From Roseitalea sp. (lineage in GTDB: Bacteria > Pseudomonadota > Alphaproteobacteria > Rhizobiales > Rhizobiaceae), in assembly GCA_017642895.1 (NCBI GenBank), contig JAEPON010000011.1, positions 1 to 64,000 on the forward strand: a DNA stretch of 64,000 nt, written 5' to 3'. Position 1 is the first letter of the stretch; each line of letters opens with the position of its first letter. Of the stretch, positions 1-8,753 are shown piece by piece. A program made the translations under genes and the position numbers. The notes beneath the pieces were generated by a model, which saw only the letters and a program-made list of their open reading frames with translations, was not told where the DNA came from and ran no database searches.

Positions 1-81
1 GGCGACGGCAAGATCTTCGTCCACTCCATTGACCAGGCGGTGCGCATCCGCACCGGCGAAACCGATTCCGAAGCGCTGTGA
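1..81 (+). CDS. glnK: Nitrogen regulatory protein P-II, C-terminal end (partial)
   Basis: Only the last 26 codons are present; the gene begins before the window. The tail contains GDGKIFV followed by RIRTGETD and ends EAL, the C-terminal signature of P-II proteins, which signal nitrogen status to the ammonium channel and glutamine synthetase control. It lies 31 bp upstream of the amtB start, the usual glnK-amtB operon. GlnK rather than GlnB is inferred from that linkage. Confidence 0.85.
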   Translation, partial: GDGKIFVHSIDQAVRIRTGETDSEAL

Positions 82-112
82 CGCCGCTTCGCCATTCAGG
101 AGTTCTCCACCC

Positions 113-1453
113 ATGACACAACGCAAACTTGCAACACTGGCCGGCACGAGCCTTGCCGCCGCCGTCCTGATGGCGGTGCCGGGCTTCGCCCAGGAGGCGG
201 CCGAAACCGCCGAGGCCGCCGCCTCGACCGCGCCGTCGGCCGAGGTCCAGTATATTTTCAACACGCTGCTGTTCCTGATCGGCGGCTTCCTGGTGATGTG
301 GATGGCGGCCGGCTTCGCCATGCTCGAGGCGGGTCTGGTGCGGTCCAAGAACGTCTCGATGCAGTCGCTCAAGAACATCGCGCTCTATTCGATCGCCGGC
401 CTGATGTACTGGATCGTCGGTTACAATCTGATGTACGCCAATGTCGATGGCGGCTTCATCGGTTCGTTCGGGCCCTATTCCTTCGATCCGGTCGGGGGCG
501 ATGCGCTCGACACCGGCTATTCGACGGCGTCCGACTGGTTCTTCCAGATGGTGTTCGTCGCAACCGCCGCTTCGATCGTTTCGGGCACCGTGGCCGAGCG
601 TATCAAGCTGTGGCCGTTCCTGATCTTCGTGGTCGTCTTGACCGGCTTCATCTATCCGATTGCCGGCTCCTGGCAGTGGGGCGGCGGCTGGCTCAGCGAA
701 ATGGGCTTTTCCGACTTTGCCGGCTCGACGCTGGTCCACTCGGTCGGCGGCTGGGCGGCACTCGCCGGCGCGATCCTTCTGGGCGCCCGCAAGGGCAAGT
801 TCGGCGCCGACGGCTCGGTGCATCCGATGCCCGGCTCGTCGATCCCGCTGGCAACGCTGGGCACGTTCATCCTGTGGCTTGGCTGGTTCGGCTTCAACGG
901 CGCCTCGCAGCTTGCCATGGGCACGATCAGCGACGTCACCGATGTCAGCCGCATCTTCGCAAACACCAACCTGGCCGCTGCTTCCGGCGTGGTTTCGACC
1001 ATGATCCTGCTGCAGATCCTCTACAAGAAGATCGACACCACCATGGTGCTCAACGGCGCGCTGGCCGGTCTCGTCTCCATCACCGCCGAGCCGCTGGCCC
1101 CGGCGATCTGGCAGACGATCATCATCGGTGCCGTCGGCGGCGCGATCGTCGTCTTCACCGTCCCGCTGCTCGACAAGCTGAAGATCGACGATGTGGTCGG
1201 CGCCATCCCGGTTCACCTGTTCGCCGGCATCTGGGGCACGCTGATCGTGCCGTTCTCCAACAGCGATGCGAGCTATGGTGTGCAGATCGTTGGCATCCTC
1301 GCCTATGGTGTCTTCACGCTGGTTGCCTCCTTCGTGGTCTGGTTCGTCCTGAAGGCCGCAATGGGTATCCGCGCCAGCGAGGAAGAGGAGATGAACGGCC
1401 TCGACATGTCGGAAACCGGCGTCGAGGGCTATCCGGAGTTCACGCGCGGCTGA
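113..1453 (+). CDS. amtB: Ammonium transporter AmtB
   Basis: The 446-residue inner-membrane protein has a cleavable N-terminal signal (about residues 1-27, ending GFAQ) followed by about eleven hydrophobic segments. Family signatures visible are AGFAMLEAGLVRSKN near the first helix, FGFNGAS in the middle, and the two pore-histidine regions STLVHSVGG and IPVHLFAGIWG. It conducts ammonium/ammonia into the cell and is gated by GlnK. The start at 113 is chosen because CAGGAG lies about 10 bp upstream and a signal peptide follows; an in-frame start at 29 would overlap glnK. A terminator hairpin follows at 1554. Confidence 0.95.
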   Translation: MTQRKLATLAGTSLAAAVLMAVPGFAQEAAETAEAAASTAPSAEVQYIFNTLLFLIGGFLVMWMAAGFAMLEAGLVRSKNVSMQSLKNIALYSIAGLMYWIVGYNLMYANVDGGFIGSFGPYSFDPVGGDALDTGYSTASDWFFQMVFVATAASIVSGTVAERIKLWPFLIFVVVLTGFIYPIAGSWQWGGGWLSEMGFSDFAGSTLVHSVGGWAALAGAILLGARKGKFGADGSVHPMPGSSIPLATLGTFILWLGWFGFNGASQLAMGTISDVTDVSRIFANTNLAAASGVVSTMILLQILYKKIDTTMVLNGALAGLVSITAEPLAPAIWQTIIIGAVGGAIVVFTVPLLDKLKIDDVVGAIPVHLFAGIWGTLIVPFSNSDASYGVQIVGILAYGVFTLVASFVVWFVLKAAMGIRASEEEEMNGLDMSETGVEGYPEFTRG

Positions 1454-1553
1454 TGCCGCCCCGCGGGGCCGGCCTGATCGCCGGCCCTGATGCCACAATC
1501 AGGCCCGAACGGGCCATTCCAATCCCGTCGTGATGGTCACCATCACACCAACT

Positions 1554-1582
1554 GACCCGGTCCCCGCGACCGGGTCTTTTTT
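1554..1582 (+). terminator. Rho-independent terminator of glnK-amtB
   Basis: GACCCGGT (1554-1561) pairs with ACCGGGTC (1569-1576) around a 7-nt loop and is followed directly by six T. It lies 100 bp after the amtB stop and before ftsK. Confidence 0.85.
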
Positions 1583-1678
1583 GTTGTCCGGCCGCCGGGT
1601 TCGCGCCGGCATGGTTAATGTGCGTTTAACCAGTGCCCGCTAGGCTTCCGCGCGAGATCGATCCGTTTTTCAGACCGC

Positions 1679-4261
1679 ATGCGCACGGGACCCACAATGT
1701 CGGCAGACCGTTTCGACCCCCATCACGGCCACGCAGACCTCGCCGACGGCGCCTTTGCGGCGGAAATGGCGGGCGCGCACGGGTCCGTCGGCGACTGGGT
1801 GCGCCGGCAAGTCCGGTTTGCGGCCGGCTGGACCCTCATCGGGCTGACCGGCTTCATCGTCCTGTCGCTCTTGGGCTGGAACGTGGCCGACCCCAGCCTG
1901 AGCCACGCCACCGAAGCACCGGTCAGCAACTGGATGGGCTATCCCGGCGCCGTGGCCGCCGATCTCGCCATGCAGTTTTTCGGACTTGCGGCCCTCGCCG
2001 CACTCGTGCCGCTCGTCGCCTGGGCCGTCGCGTTGATCCGCGATCAGGTGCCCAACCATGCCGGCCGTCGCATGGCCGCATGGCTGGCCGGTGCGCTGTG
2101 CGCCGCCGCGGCAATCGGGTGCCTGACACCGACCGCCGGCTGGCCGCTGCCATCCGGCCTTGGCGGTGCGCTGGGCGACATGGTGTTGCGTGTGCCCGGC
2201 ACGTTCACCGGCGGCTATCCGACCGGTCTTGCCGCCATCATCGTCGCGCTCGTCATGGCCCCGCTCGCCGCGATCCTTCTGGCGCTGGCCAGCGGGATCG
2301 GTTGGCGCAACGCCGATGACGATCGACCCTTCGATGCCGATGAGGACGAAGAGGGCGGTTCGCTGGTGACCATCGGCGCCGTCCTGCACGGCGTCTATGC
2401 GCTGCGCACGGCTGCGCGGCGGCTGCTTCCCGTCGATGCGATCGGCGGCGTCGTCCGGCGCGGCCCGGTGCCAGCGCCCGCTGCGCCGCGCGCCGAACCG
2501 CCAATGGAGCCGGCCATGGATGCCATGCCGGTGCCTGTCGAGATGCCGGACGCGGAAGCCGACGCATGGCAAAACGCCGAGGACTGGGCACCCCAGCCTG
2601 CGCCTTTGGAAACCATGGCCGAGCCGATGCCGGGCGAAGTCGCCCCGACGCGGGTGGCAGCGCCGGCGCCGCCGCCCAAGCCGAGCGTGCGCGTGCAGCG
2701 CGAGGCGCAACCCTCGCTGATCAAGGACGGCGTGTTCGAGCTGCCGCAGATCCATTATCTGAACGAACCCAAGAACATCGTCCGCGACGAGACCCTGTCG
2801 GACGAAGCGCTCGAACAAAATGCCCGTTTGCTGGAAGGCGTGCTCGAGGATTTCGGCGTCAAGGGCGAGATCATCCAGGTGCGTCCTGGCCCGGTCGTCA
2901 CGCTCTATGAACTCGAGCCGGCGCCGGGCATCAAATCGTCCCGCGTCATCGGCCTGGCCGAGGACATTGCCCGCTCGATGAGCGCGATCGCGGCGCGTGT
3001 TGCCGTCGTCCCGGGCCGCAATGCGATCGGCATCGAACTGCCCAACGCCAAGCGCGAAACGGTCTATCTGCGCGAACTGATCTCGTCGCAGACCTATGAC
3101 AAGTCCAAGGCGAAACTGTCGCTGACGCTCGGCAAGACGATCAATGGTGAAGCGGTGATCGCCGACCTGGCGAAGATGCCCCACCTTCTGGTGGCCGGCA
3201 CCACCGGTTCGGGCAAGTCGGTGGCCATCAACACGATGATCCTCTCATTGCTGTATAAAATGACGCCGGACGAATGCCGGCTGATCATGATCGACCCGAA
3301 AATGCTCGAGCTTTCCGTCTATGACGGCATTCCGCATCTTTTGACGCCGGTCGTCACCGACCCCAAGAAGGCGGTCGTCGCGCTCAAATGGACCGTGCGC
3401 GAGATGGAACAGCGCTACAAGAACATGTCCAAGCTCGGCGTGCGCAACATTGACGGCTTCAACACGCGCATCCGCGAAGCCCGGCGCAAGGGCGAGGAAC
3501 TGAGCCGCACGGTGCAGACCGGGTTCGACCGGGAAACGGGCGAGGCAATCTACGAGACCGAGGCGCTCGATCTGGACGTGATGCCCTACATCGTCGTCAT
3601 CATCGACGAGATGGCCGACCTGATGATGGTCGCCGGCAAGGATATTGAAGGCGCGGTCCAGCGTCTGGCGCAGATGGCGCGCGCGGCCGGCATCCACGTG
3701 ATCATGGCGACGCAGCGGCCGTCGGTCGATGTCATCACCGGCACGATCAAGGCCAATTTCCCGACGCGCATCTCCTTCCAGGTGACCTCGAAGATCGACA
3801 GCCGGACGATCCTGGGCGAACAGGGTGCCGAACAGCTTCTGGGCATGGGCGACATGCTCTACATGGCCGGCGGCGGGCGCATCCAGCGCGTGCACGGGCC
3901 GTTTGTGTCGGACGAGGAGGTCGAGGATGTCGTCAGCCATCTGAAGGCGCAAGGCGTGCCGCAATATCTCGACGCGGTCACCGAGGATGACGAGGAAGAC
4001 GAGGTCGGCTCCGAGGGCGGCGCGGCGGGTGCCGCCGGCGGCAGCGACAGCGAGGACCCCTATGACCAGGCGGTCGCGATCGTCATCCGCGACCGCAAGG
4101 CGTCGACCAGCTATATCCAGCGGCGTCTCGGCATCGGCTACAACCGCGCGGCCACGCTGATCGAGCGGATGGAGCAGGAAGGCGTCATCGGCCCGGCCAA
4201 TCATGCGGGCAAGCGCGAGATTCTCGTGCCGTCCGAGGAGGAGCGGATGGCGGGCATGTGA
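1679..4261 (+). CDS. ftsK: DNA translocase FtsK
   Basis: An 860-residue septal DNA pump that moves chromosome dimers to dif and coordinates division. The N-terminal region (about 30-210) has four hydrophobic segments that anchor it in the membrane. A proline/alanine-rich linker follows (about 265-340). The motor domain has Walker A GTTGSGKS at 507-514 and Walker [13 protein letters not shown] near 640. The C-terminal winged-helix gamma domain (about 795-850) contains [18 protein letters not shown], which reads KOPS sequences. ATG codons at 1679 and 1697 are both possible starts. It follows amtB and precedes lolA, as in many Hyphomicrobiales. Confidence 0.95.
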   Translation: MRTGPTMSADRFDPHHGHADLADGAFAAEMAGAHGSVGDWVRRQVRFAAGWTLIGLTGFIVLSLLGWNVADPSLSHATEAPVSNWMGYPGAVAADLAMQFFGLAALAALVPLVAWAVALIRDQVPNHAGRRMAAWLAGALCAAAAIGCLTPTAGWPLPSGLGGALGDMVLRVPGTFTGGYPTGLAAIIVALVMAPLAAILLALASGIGWRNADDDRPFDADEDEEGGSLVTIGAVLHGVYALRTAARRLLPVDAIGGVVRRGPVPAPAAPRAEPPMEPAMDAMPVPVEMPDAEADAWQNAEDWAPQPAPLETMAEPMPGEVAPTRVAAPAPPPKPSVRVQREAQPSLIKDGVFELPQIHYLNEPKNIVRDETLSDEALEQNARLLEGVLEDFGVKGEIIQVRPGPVVTLYELEPAPGIKSSRVIGLAEDIARSMSAIAARVAVVPGRNAIGIELPNAKRETVYLRELISSQTYDKSKAKLSLTLGKTINGEAVIADLAKMPHLLVAGTTGSGKSVAINTMILSLLYKMTPDECRLIMIDPKMLELSVYDGIPHLLTPVVTDPKKAVVALKWTVREMEQRYKNMSKLGVRNIDGFNTRIREARRKGEELSRTVQTGFDRETGEAIYETEALDLDVMPYIVVIIDEMADLMMVAGKDIEGAVQRLAQMARAAGIHVIMATQRPSVDVITGTIKANFPTRISFQVTSKIDSRTILGEQGAEQLLGMGDMLYMAGGGRIQRVHGPFVSDEEVEDVVSHLKAQGVPQYLDAVTEDDEEDEVGSEGGAAGAAGGSDSEDPYDQAVAIVIRDRKASTSYIQRRLGIGYNRAATLIERMEQEGVIGPANHAGKREILVPSEEERMAGM

Positions 4262-4380
4262 GTGCGCCGTGCCAATTGTGACCGCGATGCCGCGTAAGCG
4301 TCCCGGCTTCGCCTTAGTGAAGTCAAACTGTGTCTCCAGATGAACCGCAACCGACGCCCCACCTTTCCCGGGAACCGACC

Positions 4381-5037
4381 ATGACCGAGATGAACCGACC
4401 CCACCGGACCCTGATGACCCGCCGCGGCGCGCTGGCCGCAGGCGCGGGCATGCTCGCAGCCATCGCGCTGCCCGGCGCGACACGTGCCCAGGCCTCGGGC
4501 GCGCCGCAGCAGATCGCCGACCATTTCACGCGTGTGCGCACGATGATGGGCGAATTCGTCCAGTTCGGACCGTCCGGCGAGCAGACCGGCGGCCGCTTCT
4601 TCATCCAGCGGCCCGGGCGGGTCCTTTTCCTTTATGAGCAGCCCTCCAACATCCGCGTCGTGGCCGACGGCCGCTCGGTGCTGGTCAACAACACCAAGCT
4701 CGACACGTGGGATGCCTACCCGCTCGACAAGACACCGCTCAACCTGGTGCTTGGCGACCGGATCGATCTGAGCGGCGGCCGCGTGCAGAGCGTGGTCGAG
4801 GCCGAGGACCTGACCACGATCGTGATGCAGGACAAGCAGATTTTCGGCGATTCGACGATCACCATGATGTTTGATCCGGCGAGCTATGATCTGCGCCAGT
4901 GGACGATCCGCGACGCGCAGGGCAAGGACACGACTGTCATGATCTTCAATGTCCGCGAGGGCGTGACGTTCGGCGACGACACGTTCGACATCGATTATGC
5001 GCGCGTGCGCGAGAGAGACAGCAGCTACGACCGCTGA
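4381..5037 (+). CDS. lolA: Outer-membrane lipoprotein carrier protein LolA
   Basis: A 218-residue periplasmic protein of the LolA family, which ferries lipoproteins from the inner membrane to LolB. The N-terminus has a twin-arginine-like pair (TRRGALAAG) and a hydrophobic stretch ending ATRAQA, so it is exported. The core has family features: a region around FVQFGPSGEQTGGRFFIQRP that matches the conserved strands, and QWTIRDAQGKDTTVMI near the end. An upstream in-frame ATG at 4330 would only lengthen the signal region, so 4381 is preferred; 4390 is also possible. It lies between ftsK and xthA. Confidence 0.85.
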   Translation: MTEMNRPHRTLMTRRGALAAGAGMLAAIALPGATRAQASGAPQQIADHFTRVRTMMGEFVQFGPSGEQTGGRFFIQRPGRVLFLYEQPSNIRVVADGRSVLVNNTKLDTWDAYPLDKTPLNLVLGDRIDLSGGRVQSVVEAEDLTTIVMQDKQIFGDSTITMMFDPASYDLRQWTIRDAQGKDTTVMIFNVREGVTFGDDTFDIDYARVRERDSSYDR

Positions 5038-5073
5038 GCCGCGTTCGGGCGACACCCAGGAAACTGTGTGCGA

Positions 5074-5096
5074 CGGCCGCTCCATCGGGGCGGCCG
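5074..5096. terminator. Possible hairpin after lolA
   Basis: CGGCCGC (5074-5080) and GCGGCCG (5090-5096) form a GC-rich stem with a 9-nt loop, 36 bp after the lolA stop. The following tract is only TTGTGTTT, so termination would be weak. The gap before xthA holds nothing else. Confidence 0.4.
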
Positions 5097-5161
5097 CTTG
5101 TGTTTGACGGCCGGCAAGGCGAGAAGACACCGGTCTTTCCCGCCAGAATCCGGCCCTTGCG

Positions 5162-5971
5162 ATGACCCAGCCCTTCACCATTGCCACCTGGAACATCAAT
5201 TCGGTGCGGCTGAGGCGCGGCCTGGTCGAACGGTTCCTTGCCGATCACGCCCCCGACATTCTGTGCCTTCAGGAAATCAAGTGCCAGGACGACCAGTTTC
5301 CCGCCAAGGCGTTTGCCAAGGCCGGCTATGAGCATGTCGCCCTGCACGGCCAGAAGGCCTATCACGGCGTTGCAACGCTTTCGAGGATCCCGTTTGCGAG
5401 CGTCGAAAAGCGCGACTTTTGCGGCATGGGCGATGCCCGCCATGTGGAGTGCACGGTCGACGTGAACGGCAGCCGTGTGCGGGTGCACAATTTCTACGTG
5501 CCGGCCGGCGGCGACGAACCCGATCCGGCGGTCAATCCCAAGTTCGCCCACAAGCTGAAGTTTCTTGACGAGATGCGGGAGATCACCACCCGGACCGGCG
5601 ATCATGATGCCGCGCTTCTGGTCGGTGACCTCAACATCGCGCCGCTCGAAAACGATGTCTGGTCGCATCGCCAACTGCTCAAGGTTGTCAGCCATACGCC
5701 GGTGGAGACCGAGACACTTGAGGCATTGCGGCGCGAGGCGGGCTGGGCCGACCTGATGCGGGACCATATCCCGGCGGACGAGAAGCTGTTCACCTGGTGG
5801 AGCTACCGGGCCAAGGACTGGGCGGCCTCCAATCGCGGCCGCCGGCTCGATCACATATGGGGGTCGAGCGCGTTGCGCGCCGGGCTCAATTCAATGACGG
5901 TGCTGACCGAGGCGCGCGGCTGGGACAAGCCGTCGGATCACGTGCCGGTCACCGCACGGTTCGCGATATAG
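5162..5971 (+). CDS. xthA: Exodeoxyribonuclease III (AP endonuclease)
   Basis: A 269-residue member of the exonuclease/endonuclease/phosphatase superfamily that cuts DNA 5' of abasic sites in base excision repair. Catalytic residues are visible in order: N11 in TWNINS, metal ligand E38 in LQEIKCQD, D156 and N158 in VGDLNIAP, and the terminal pair D259-H260 in SDHVPV. Length is normal for the family. The gene ends 6 bp from the convergent cyclic-nucleotide-binding gene, an order conserved in Hyphomicrobiales. Confidence 0.95.
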   Translation: MTQPFTIATWNINSVRLRRGLVERFLADHAPDILCLQEIKCQDDQFPAKAFAKAGYEHVALHGQKAYHGVATLSRIPFASVEKRDFCGMGDARHVECTVDVNGSRVRVHNFYVPAGGDEPDPAVNPKFAHKLKFLDEMREITTRTGDHDAALLVGDLNIAPLENDVWSHRQLLKVVSHTPVETETLEALRREAGWADLMRDHIPADEKLFTWWSYRAKDWAASNRGRRLDHIWGSSALRAGLNSMTVLTEARGWDKPSDHVPVTARFAI

Positions 5972-5977
5972 GCGCGA

Positions 5978-6445
5978 TCACAGTTCGGGCGCCTGCCGAA
6001 ACCGCCGTTCGGCGCGCTCAATGTCTTTCAACAGGTCTTGCAGATCGTCCGAGAGCTGCCGATGGATCGCCATCGCCGTTTCGGGATATTCGACCAACAT
6101 GCGGCGGAACAGGGCGCGGCTGATCCGCAGCACTTCAGCCTCGGTTTCAGCCTGGGCGCCGGTCATCCATTCGGTCTCTGTGATCAATGCGAGCTGGCCC
6201 AGCACGCTGCCGGGGCCGGCCGTCTGCACCGGCTTGCCGCCATCGGCCGACTGCCGGGTCAAGGTCACCGTTCCGTTGACGACTACGAATCCGCAATCGG
6301 CCTTGTCGCCCTGTCGATACAGTGTCCGGCCGGCTCGAAACTGCAGCCGTTCGGCGCCGAATGCCAGAAGGCGGAGCTGTTCAGCGCTCAACTGTTCGAA
6401 CAGTCCGGCGGCCGAAAGGGCGCGAATGTCATCGTTCAACGTCAT
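5978..6445 (-). CDS. Cyclic nucleotide-binding domain protein
   Basis: A protein of about 155 residues that consists almost entirely of one cAMP-receptor-type beta-roll. It includes FRAGRTLYRQGDKADCGFVVVNGTVTL and GSVLGQLALITE, the phosphate-binding-cassette region. There is no helix-turn-helix after it, so it is not a CRP-like repressor by itself. It lies just downstream of, and in the same direction as, the response regulator at 6594-7277. In Brucella the OtpR regulator has the same kind of neighbour, which suggests joint function. A start at 6463 would add six residues; 6445 has a better spaced CAGG. Confidence 0.75.
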   Translation of the reverse strand: MTLNDDIRALSAAGLFEQLSAEQLRLLAFGAERLQFRAGRTLYRQGDKADCGFVVVNGTVTLTRQSADGGKPVQTAGPGSVLGQLALITETEWMTGAQAETEAEVLRISRALFRRMLVEYPETAMAIHRQLSDDLQDLLKDIERAERRFRQAPEL

Positions 6446-6593
6446 GAATGCGCCTGGCGCCATCGGCGTGATTGCCGGCGTCGCTGTTACATGACCGGTG
6501 CTCCGATGGAAAGCACAGCGGCGCCGAAGGTCAGATCAGCGTGTGGACAGATGACAGATTTACTGGCGATTGTCCGAATTCCGACCGGCGCGT

Positions 6594-7277
6594 TCAAGGC
6601 ACCAGCTTGTAGCCGCCGCTTTCGGTGACGAGGATGGATGCGTTGGACGGATCGCTCTCGATCTTCTGCCGCAACCGGTAGACATGGGTCTCCAGCGTGT
6701 GCGTCGTCACGCCCGAATTGTAGCCCCAGACCTCTTCGAGCAGTGTGTCGCGGGTCACCACCTGGGCGCCGCTGCGGTAGAGATATTTGATGATCGACGC
6801 TTCCTTCTCGGTCAGCCGGATCTTACGCCCGTTGCCGTCAACGAGCATTTTTTGGCTCGGCGTAAAGGTGTAGGGGCCGACCGAGAATGTCGCGTCCTCG
6901 CTCTGCTCATGCTGGCGCAGCTGCGCACGAATGCGCGCCAGCAGAACCGCGAACTTGAACGGCTTGGTGACATAGTCGTTGGCGCCGGCCTCCAGCCCGA
7001 GGATGGTGTCCGAATCGGTGTCATGACCGGTGAGCATGATGATCGGTGCCTTGAAGCCGCCCTTGCGCAGGATCTTGACCGCCTCGCGGCCATCCATGTC
7101 CGGCAGGCCGACATCCATCACCACCAGATCGATCATCGCGCTGCGCGCGGCCTCGACGCCTTTGGTGGCGCTGGCTGCCTGCAGCACGTCGAACTCCTCA
7201 TACAGTGACAATTGCTCCACCAGCACTTCGCGCAGATCATCATCATCATCGACAAGCAACAGTGTTCGGGTTGTCAT
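6594..7277 (-). CDS. cenR: OmpR-family response regulator, CenR/OtpR type
   Basis: A 227-residue two-component regulator. The receiver domain (1-120) has the acidic pair D10-D11, the phospho-acceptor D55 in VVMDVGLPD and the lysine in DYVTKPF. The C-terminal winged helix (about 130-227) includes LTEKEASIIKYL and THTLETHVYRLRQKIE. Position beside xthA and the cyclic-nucleotide-binding gene matches the essential cell-envelope regulator CenR (OtpR in Brucella). That identity rests on context and resemblance, not on an alignment. No histidine kinase is adjacent; the cognate kinase is normally encoded elsewhere. Confidence 0.8.
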   Translation of the reverse strand: MTTRTLLLVDDDDDLREVLVEQLSLYEEFDVLQAASATKGVEAARSAMIDLVVMDVGLPDMDGREAVKILRKGGFKAPIIMLTGHDTDSDTILGLEAGANDYVTKPFKFAVLLARIRAQLRQHEQSEDATFSVGPYTFTPSQKMLVDGNGRKIRLTEKEASIIKYLYRSGAQVVTRDTLLEEVWGYNSGVTTHTLETHVYRLRQKIESDPSNASILVTESGGYKLVP

Positions 7278-7441
7278 GGTCCACCTTCATCTGTTCAACC
7301 CGGGCGGTTGCACGGGAACGGTCAAGTATCTGGTCCTTTTGACATCTTAATGGCAGTTTGCGTGTCAACAAAGGCTCAACTTTGCGTGTCTCATACGTCA
7401 GCGTGCCGTGAACGCTATGTCGAAAAAGGGCGCCGGCACCG

Positions 7442-7972
7442 ATGCTCAAAACCATCCAAGTAAGGCGCAAACCGGGCGAGACCAAGCGCGGCGTGCTGAT
7501 CGCAGACGGACGTGCGCTGCCCTGCGCGCTGGGCCGTGCCGGTCCCTCGGCCCTCAAGCGCGAGGGTGATGGCGCAACGCCGGCCCATGCCATCATGCGG
7601 CCGCTATGGGGCTATTGGCGGTCCGACAGGGGCCTTCGTCCGCCATCGATCCTGCCGCTGCGCCTGATCGGGCCCGATGATGGCTGGTGCGACGCGCCGG
7701 ACCATCCCTCCTACAATGCGCCCATACGCTTGCCCTTTGATGCCTCGCACGAGGTCATGCGGCGGACCGACTGCCTTTACGACATTTGCATCGTGCTGGA
7801 CTGGAACATGGCGCCGCGCGGCCGTGCGCGCCATCGCGGCTCGGCGATCTTCCTGCACATGGCCAAGCCCGGTTTTCCGCCGACGGCCGGATGCATTGCG
7901 CTCGGCCGGCGCGATCTTCAATGGCTGGTTGCCCGCATCGACCGGCGGACCCGGATCGTCGTCATGCGGTGA
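7442..7972 (+). CDS. L,D-transpeptidase (YkuD fold) family protein
   Basis: A 176-residue protein with the YkuD catalytic signature: H139 in FLHMAKPG and the nucleophile C151 in PTAGCIAL. Enzymes of this fold make or use 3-3 peptidoglycan cross-links or anchor proteins to the wall. No signal peptide is evident (it begins MLKTIQVRRKPGE), as in the short DUF-type YkuD proteins of alphaproteobacteria. It is divergent from the response regulator. Its stop codon abuts the stop of the convergent DUF1761 gene. Confidence 0.8.
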   Translation: MLKTIQVRRKPGETKRGVLIADGRALPCALGRAGPSALKREGDGATPAHAIMRPLWGYWRSDRGLRPPSILPLRLIGPDDGWCDAPDHPSYNAPIRLPFDASHEVMRRTDCLYDICIVLDWNMAPRGRARHRGSAIFLHMAKPGFPPTAGCIALGRRDLQWLVARIDRRTRIVVMR

Positions 7973-8380
7973 TCAGACGCCGATCAGGCCGATCACCGCG
8001 CCCATGACGATCGCGACCAGCAGCCAGTGGGCGCCGTCGATCAGCGTCAGGTCCCATCCGGCGTTCTGGTAACGGTGATTGATCGACATGGTGGTGGCCA
8101 TGAAGCCGGCCCAGACGAAAAGCCCGGAGATGATACCGTTGCGCAGGGTCACCTGCCCGTCGCCGAGATGGCCGATCAGCCCGGCGAGAACGAACGCCAT
8201 TACAAGCTGGCAGATGAATGTGACCGCAAAAAGGGCCGGGCCGAACCTGGCTTCCTCGGGCGTGATGCCCGACGCCTTCATCCATGGCTTGGACAAGGCG
8301 CCATAATAGACGGCGCCGACGATGAATGCGCATACGGTGGCCGCAGGCACCGCCCAAAGGTTGATACCGCCGAACTCCAT
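7973..8380 (-). CDS. DUF1761 membrane protein
   Basis: A 135-residue protein with four predicted membrane segments: about 7-25 (AVPAATVCAFIVGAVYYGA), 50-72, 84-104 and 115-135. The pattern GAVYYGALSKPWMKA and GAHWLLVAIVMGAVIG fits the DUF1761 family of unknown function. The start at 8380 is chosen because GGGAGGCAG lies just upstream. An extended frame to 8419 lacks a ribosome-binding site. Confidence 0.75.
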   Translation of the reverse strand: MEFGGINLWAVPAATVCAFIVGAVYYGALSKPWMKASGITPEEARFGPALFAVTFICQLVMAFVLAGLIGHLGDGQVTLRNGIISGLFVWAGFMATTMSINHRYQNAGWDLTLIDGAHWLLVAIVMGAVIGLIGV

Positions 8381-8519
8381 GGCTGCCTCCCGCTTTGACC
8401 GATGGCACACAATCACCATGCGCCGGCGGGATCAAGCGGCCGGTCGCCGCTGCCGCTCACACTTTTTTGCTTGGCAAATCAGCCGGAAGGCCCCACCTTG
8501 ATGACGTGTTCAACGAATC

Positions 8520-8534
8520 GAAAGGAGGTGATCC
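8520..8534 (+). promoter_or_regulatory. Extended perfect Shine-Dalgarno sequence
   Basis: GAAAGGAGGTGATCC is complementary over 15 nt to the canonical 3' end of bacterial 16S rRNA (GGATCACCTCCTTTC). The GGAGG core sits 7 nt before the ATG at 8536. Typical sites match over 4-6 nt. It decides the start of the small peptide gene that follows. Confidence 0.75.
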
Positions 8535-8535
8535 G

Positions 8536-8601
8536 ATGTCGAGTGGTTCCATGGGTCCGGTTCGGTCTTTGCGGGTCATCATCCGTTGGAGCAGTCTCTG
8601 A
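8536..8601 (+). CDS. 21-residue peptide gene behind a very strong ribosome-binding site
   Basis: The frame reads MSSGSMGPVRSLRVIIRWSSL and then stops. It is basic (four arginines), with a hydrophobic patch VII. Support for it being real is the 15-nt perfect Shine-Dalgarno at correct spacing and a strong plus-strand terminator at 8682 that no other plus-strand gene needs: the neighbours on both sides are minus strand. I do not recognise a function. It could be a leader peptide, a ribosome-sequestering decoy, or part of a small RNA. Nothing downstream on the plus strand would be controlled by attenuation before the terminator. Confidence 0.55.
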   Translation: MSSGSMGPVRSLRVIIRWSSL

Positions 8602-8681
8602 CGGCGTGAGCGCCCCGCGCAGCCGGTAGTGCCCTGAAGGGCGCAAGGCCTGACGGCCGGCCGGAGACATGAATTGCGGAA

Positions 8682-8712
8682 GGGCCGCCCGAGCGATCGG
8701 GCGGCCCTTTTT
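8682..8712 (+). terminator. Strong rho-independent terminator after the small peptide gene
   Basis: GGGCCGCCCGA (8682-8692) pairs perfectly over 11 bp with TCGGGCGGCCC (8697-8707) around a GCGA tetraloop, followed by five T. It is oriented to stop plus-strand transcripts. The interval 8602-8681 between the peptide stop and this hairpin is GC-rich and may be structured but holds no gene. Confidence 0.85.
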
Positions 8713-8753
8713 GCCGGCACGTACCCGGTACGCGCCCGCGCCGGCAAGCCCGA

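Noticed and set aside
298..1533. Long plus-strand frame overlapping amtB
   Set aside because: It is an arginine-rich shadow frame in high-GC sequence; amtB in the other frame has clear family motifs.
1670..4483. Two long minus-strand frames opposite ftsK and lolA
   Set aside because: Both are low-complexity shadows rich in Arg, Asp and His; FtsK motifs on the plus strand are unambiguous.
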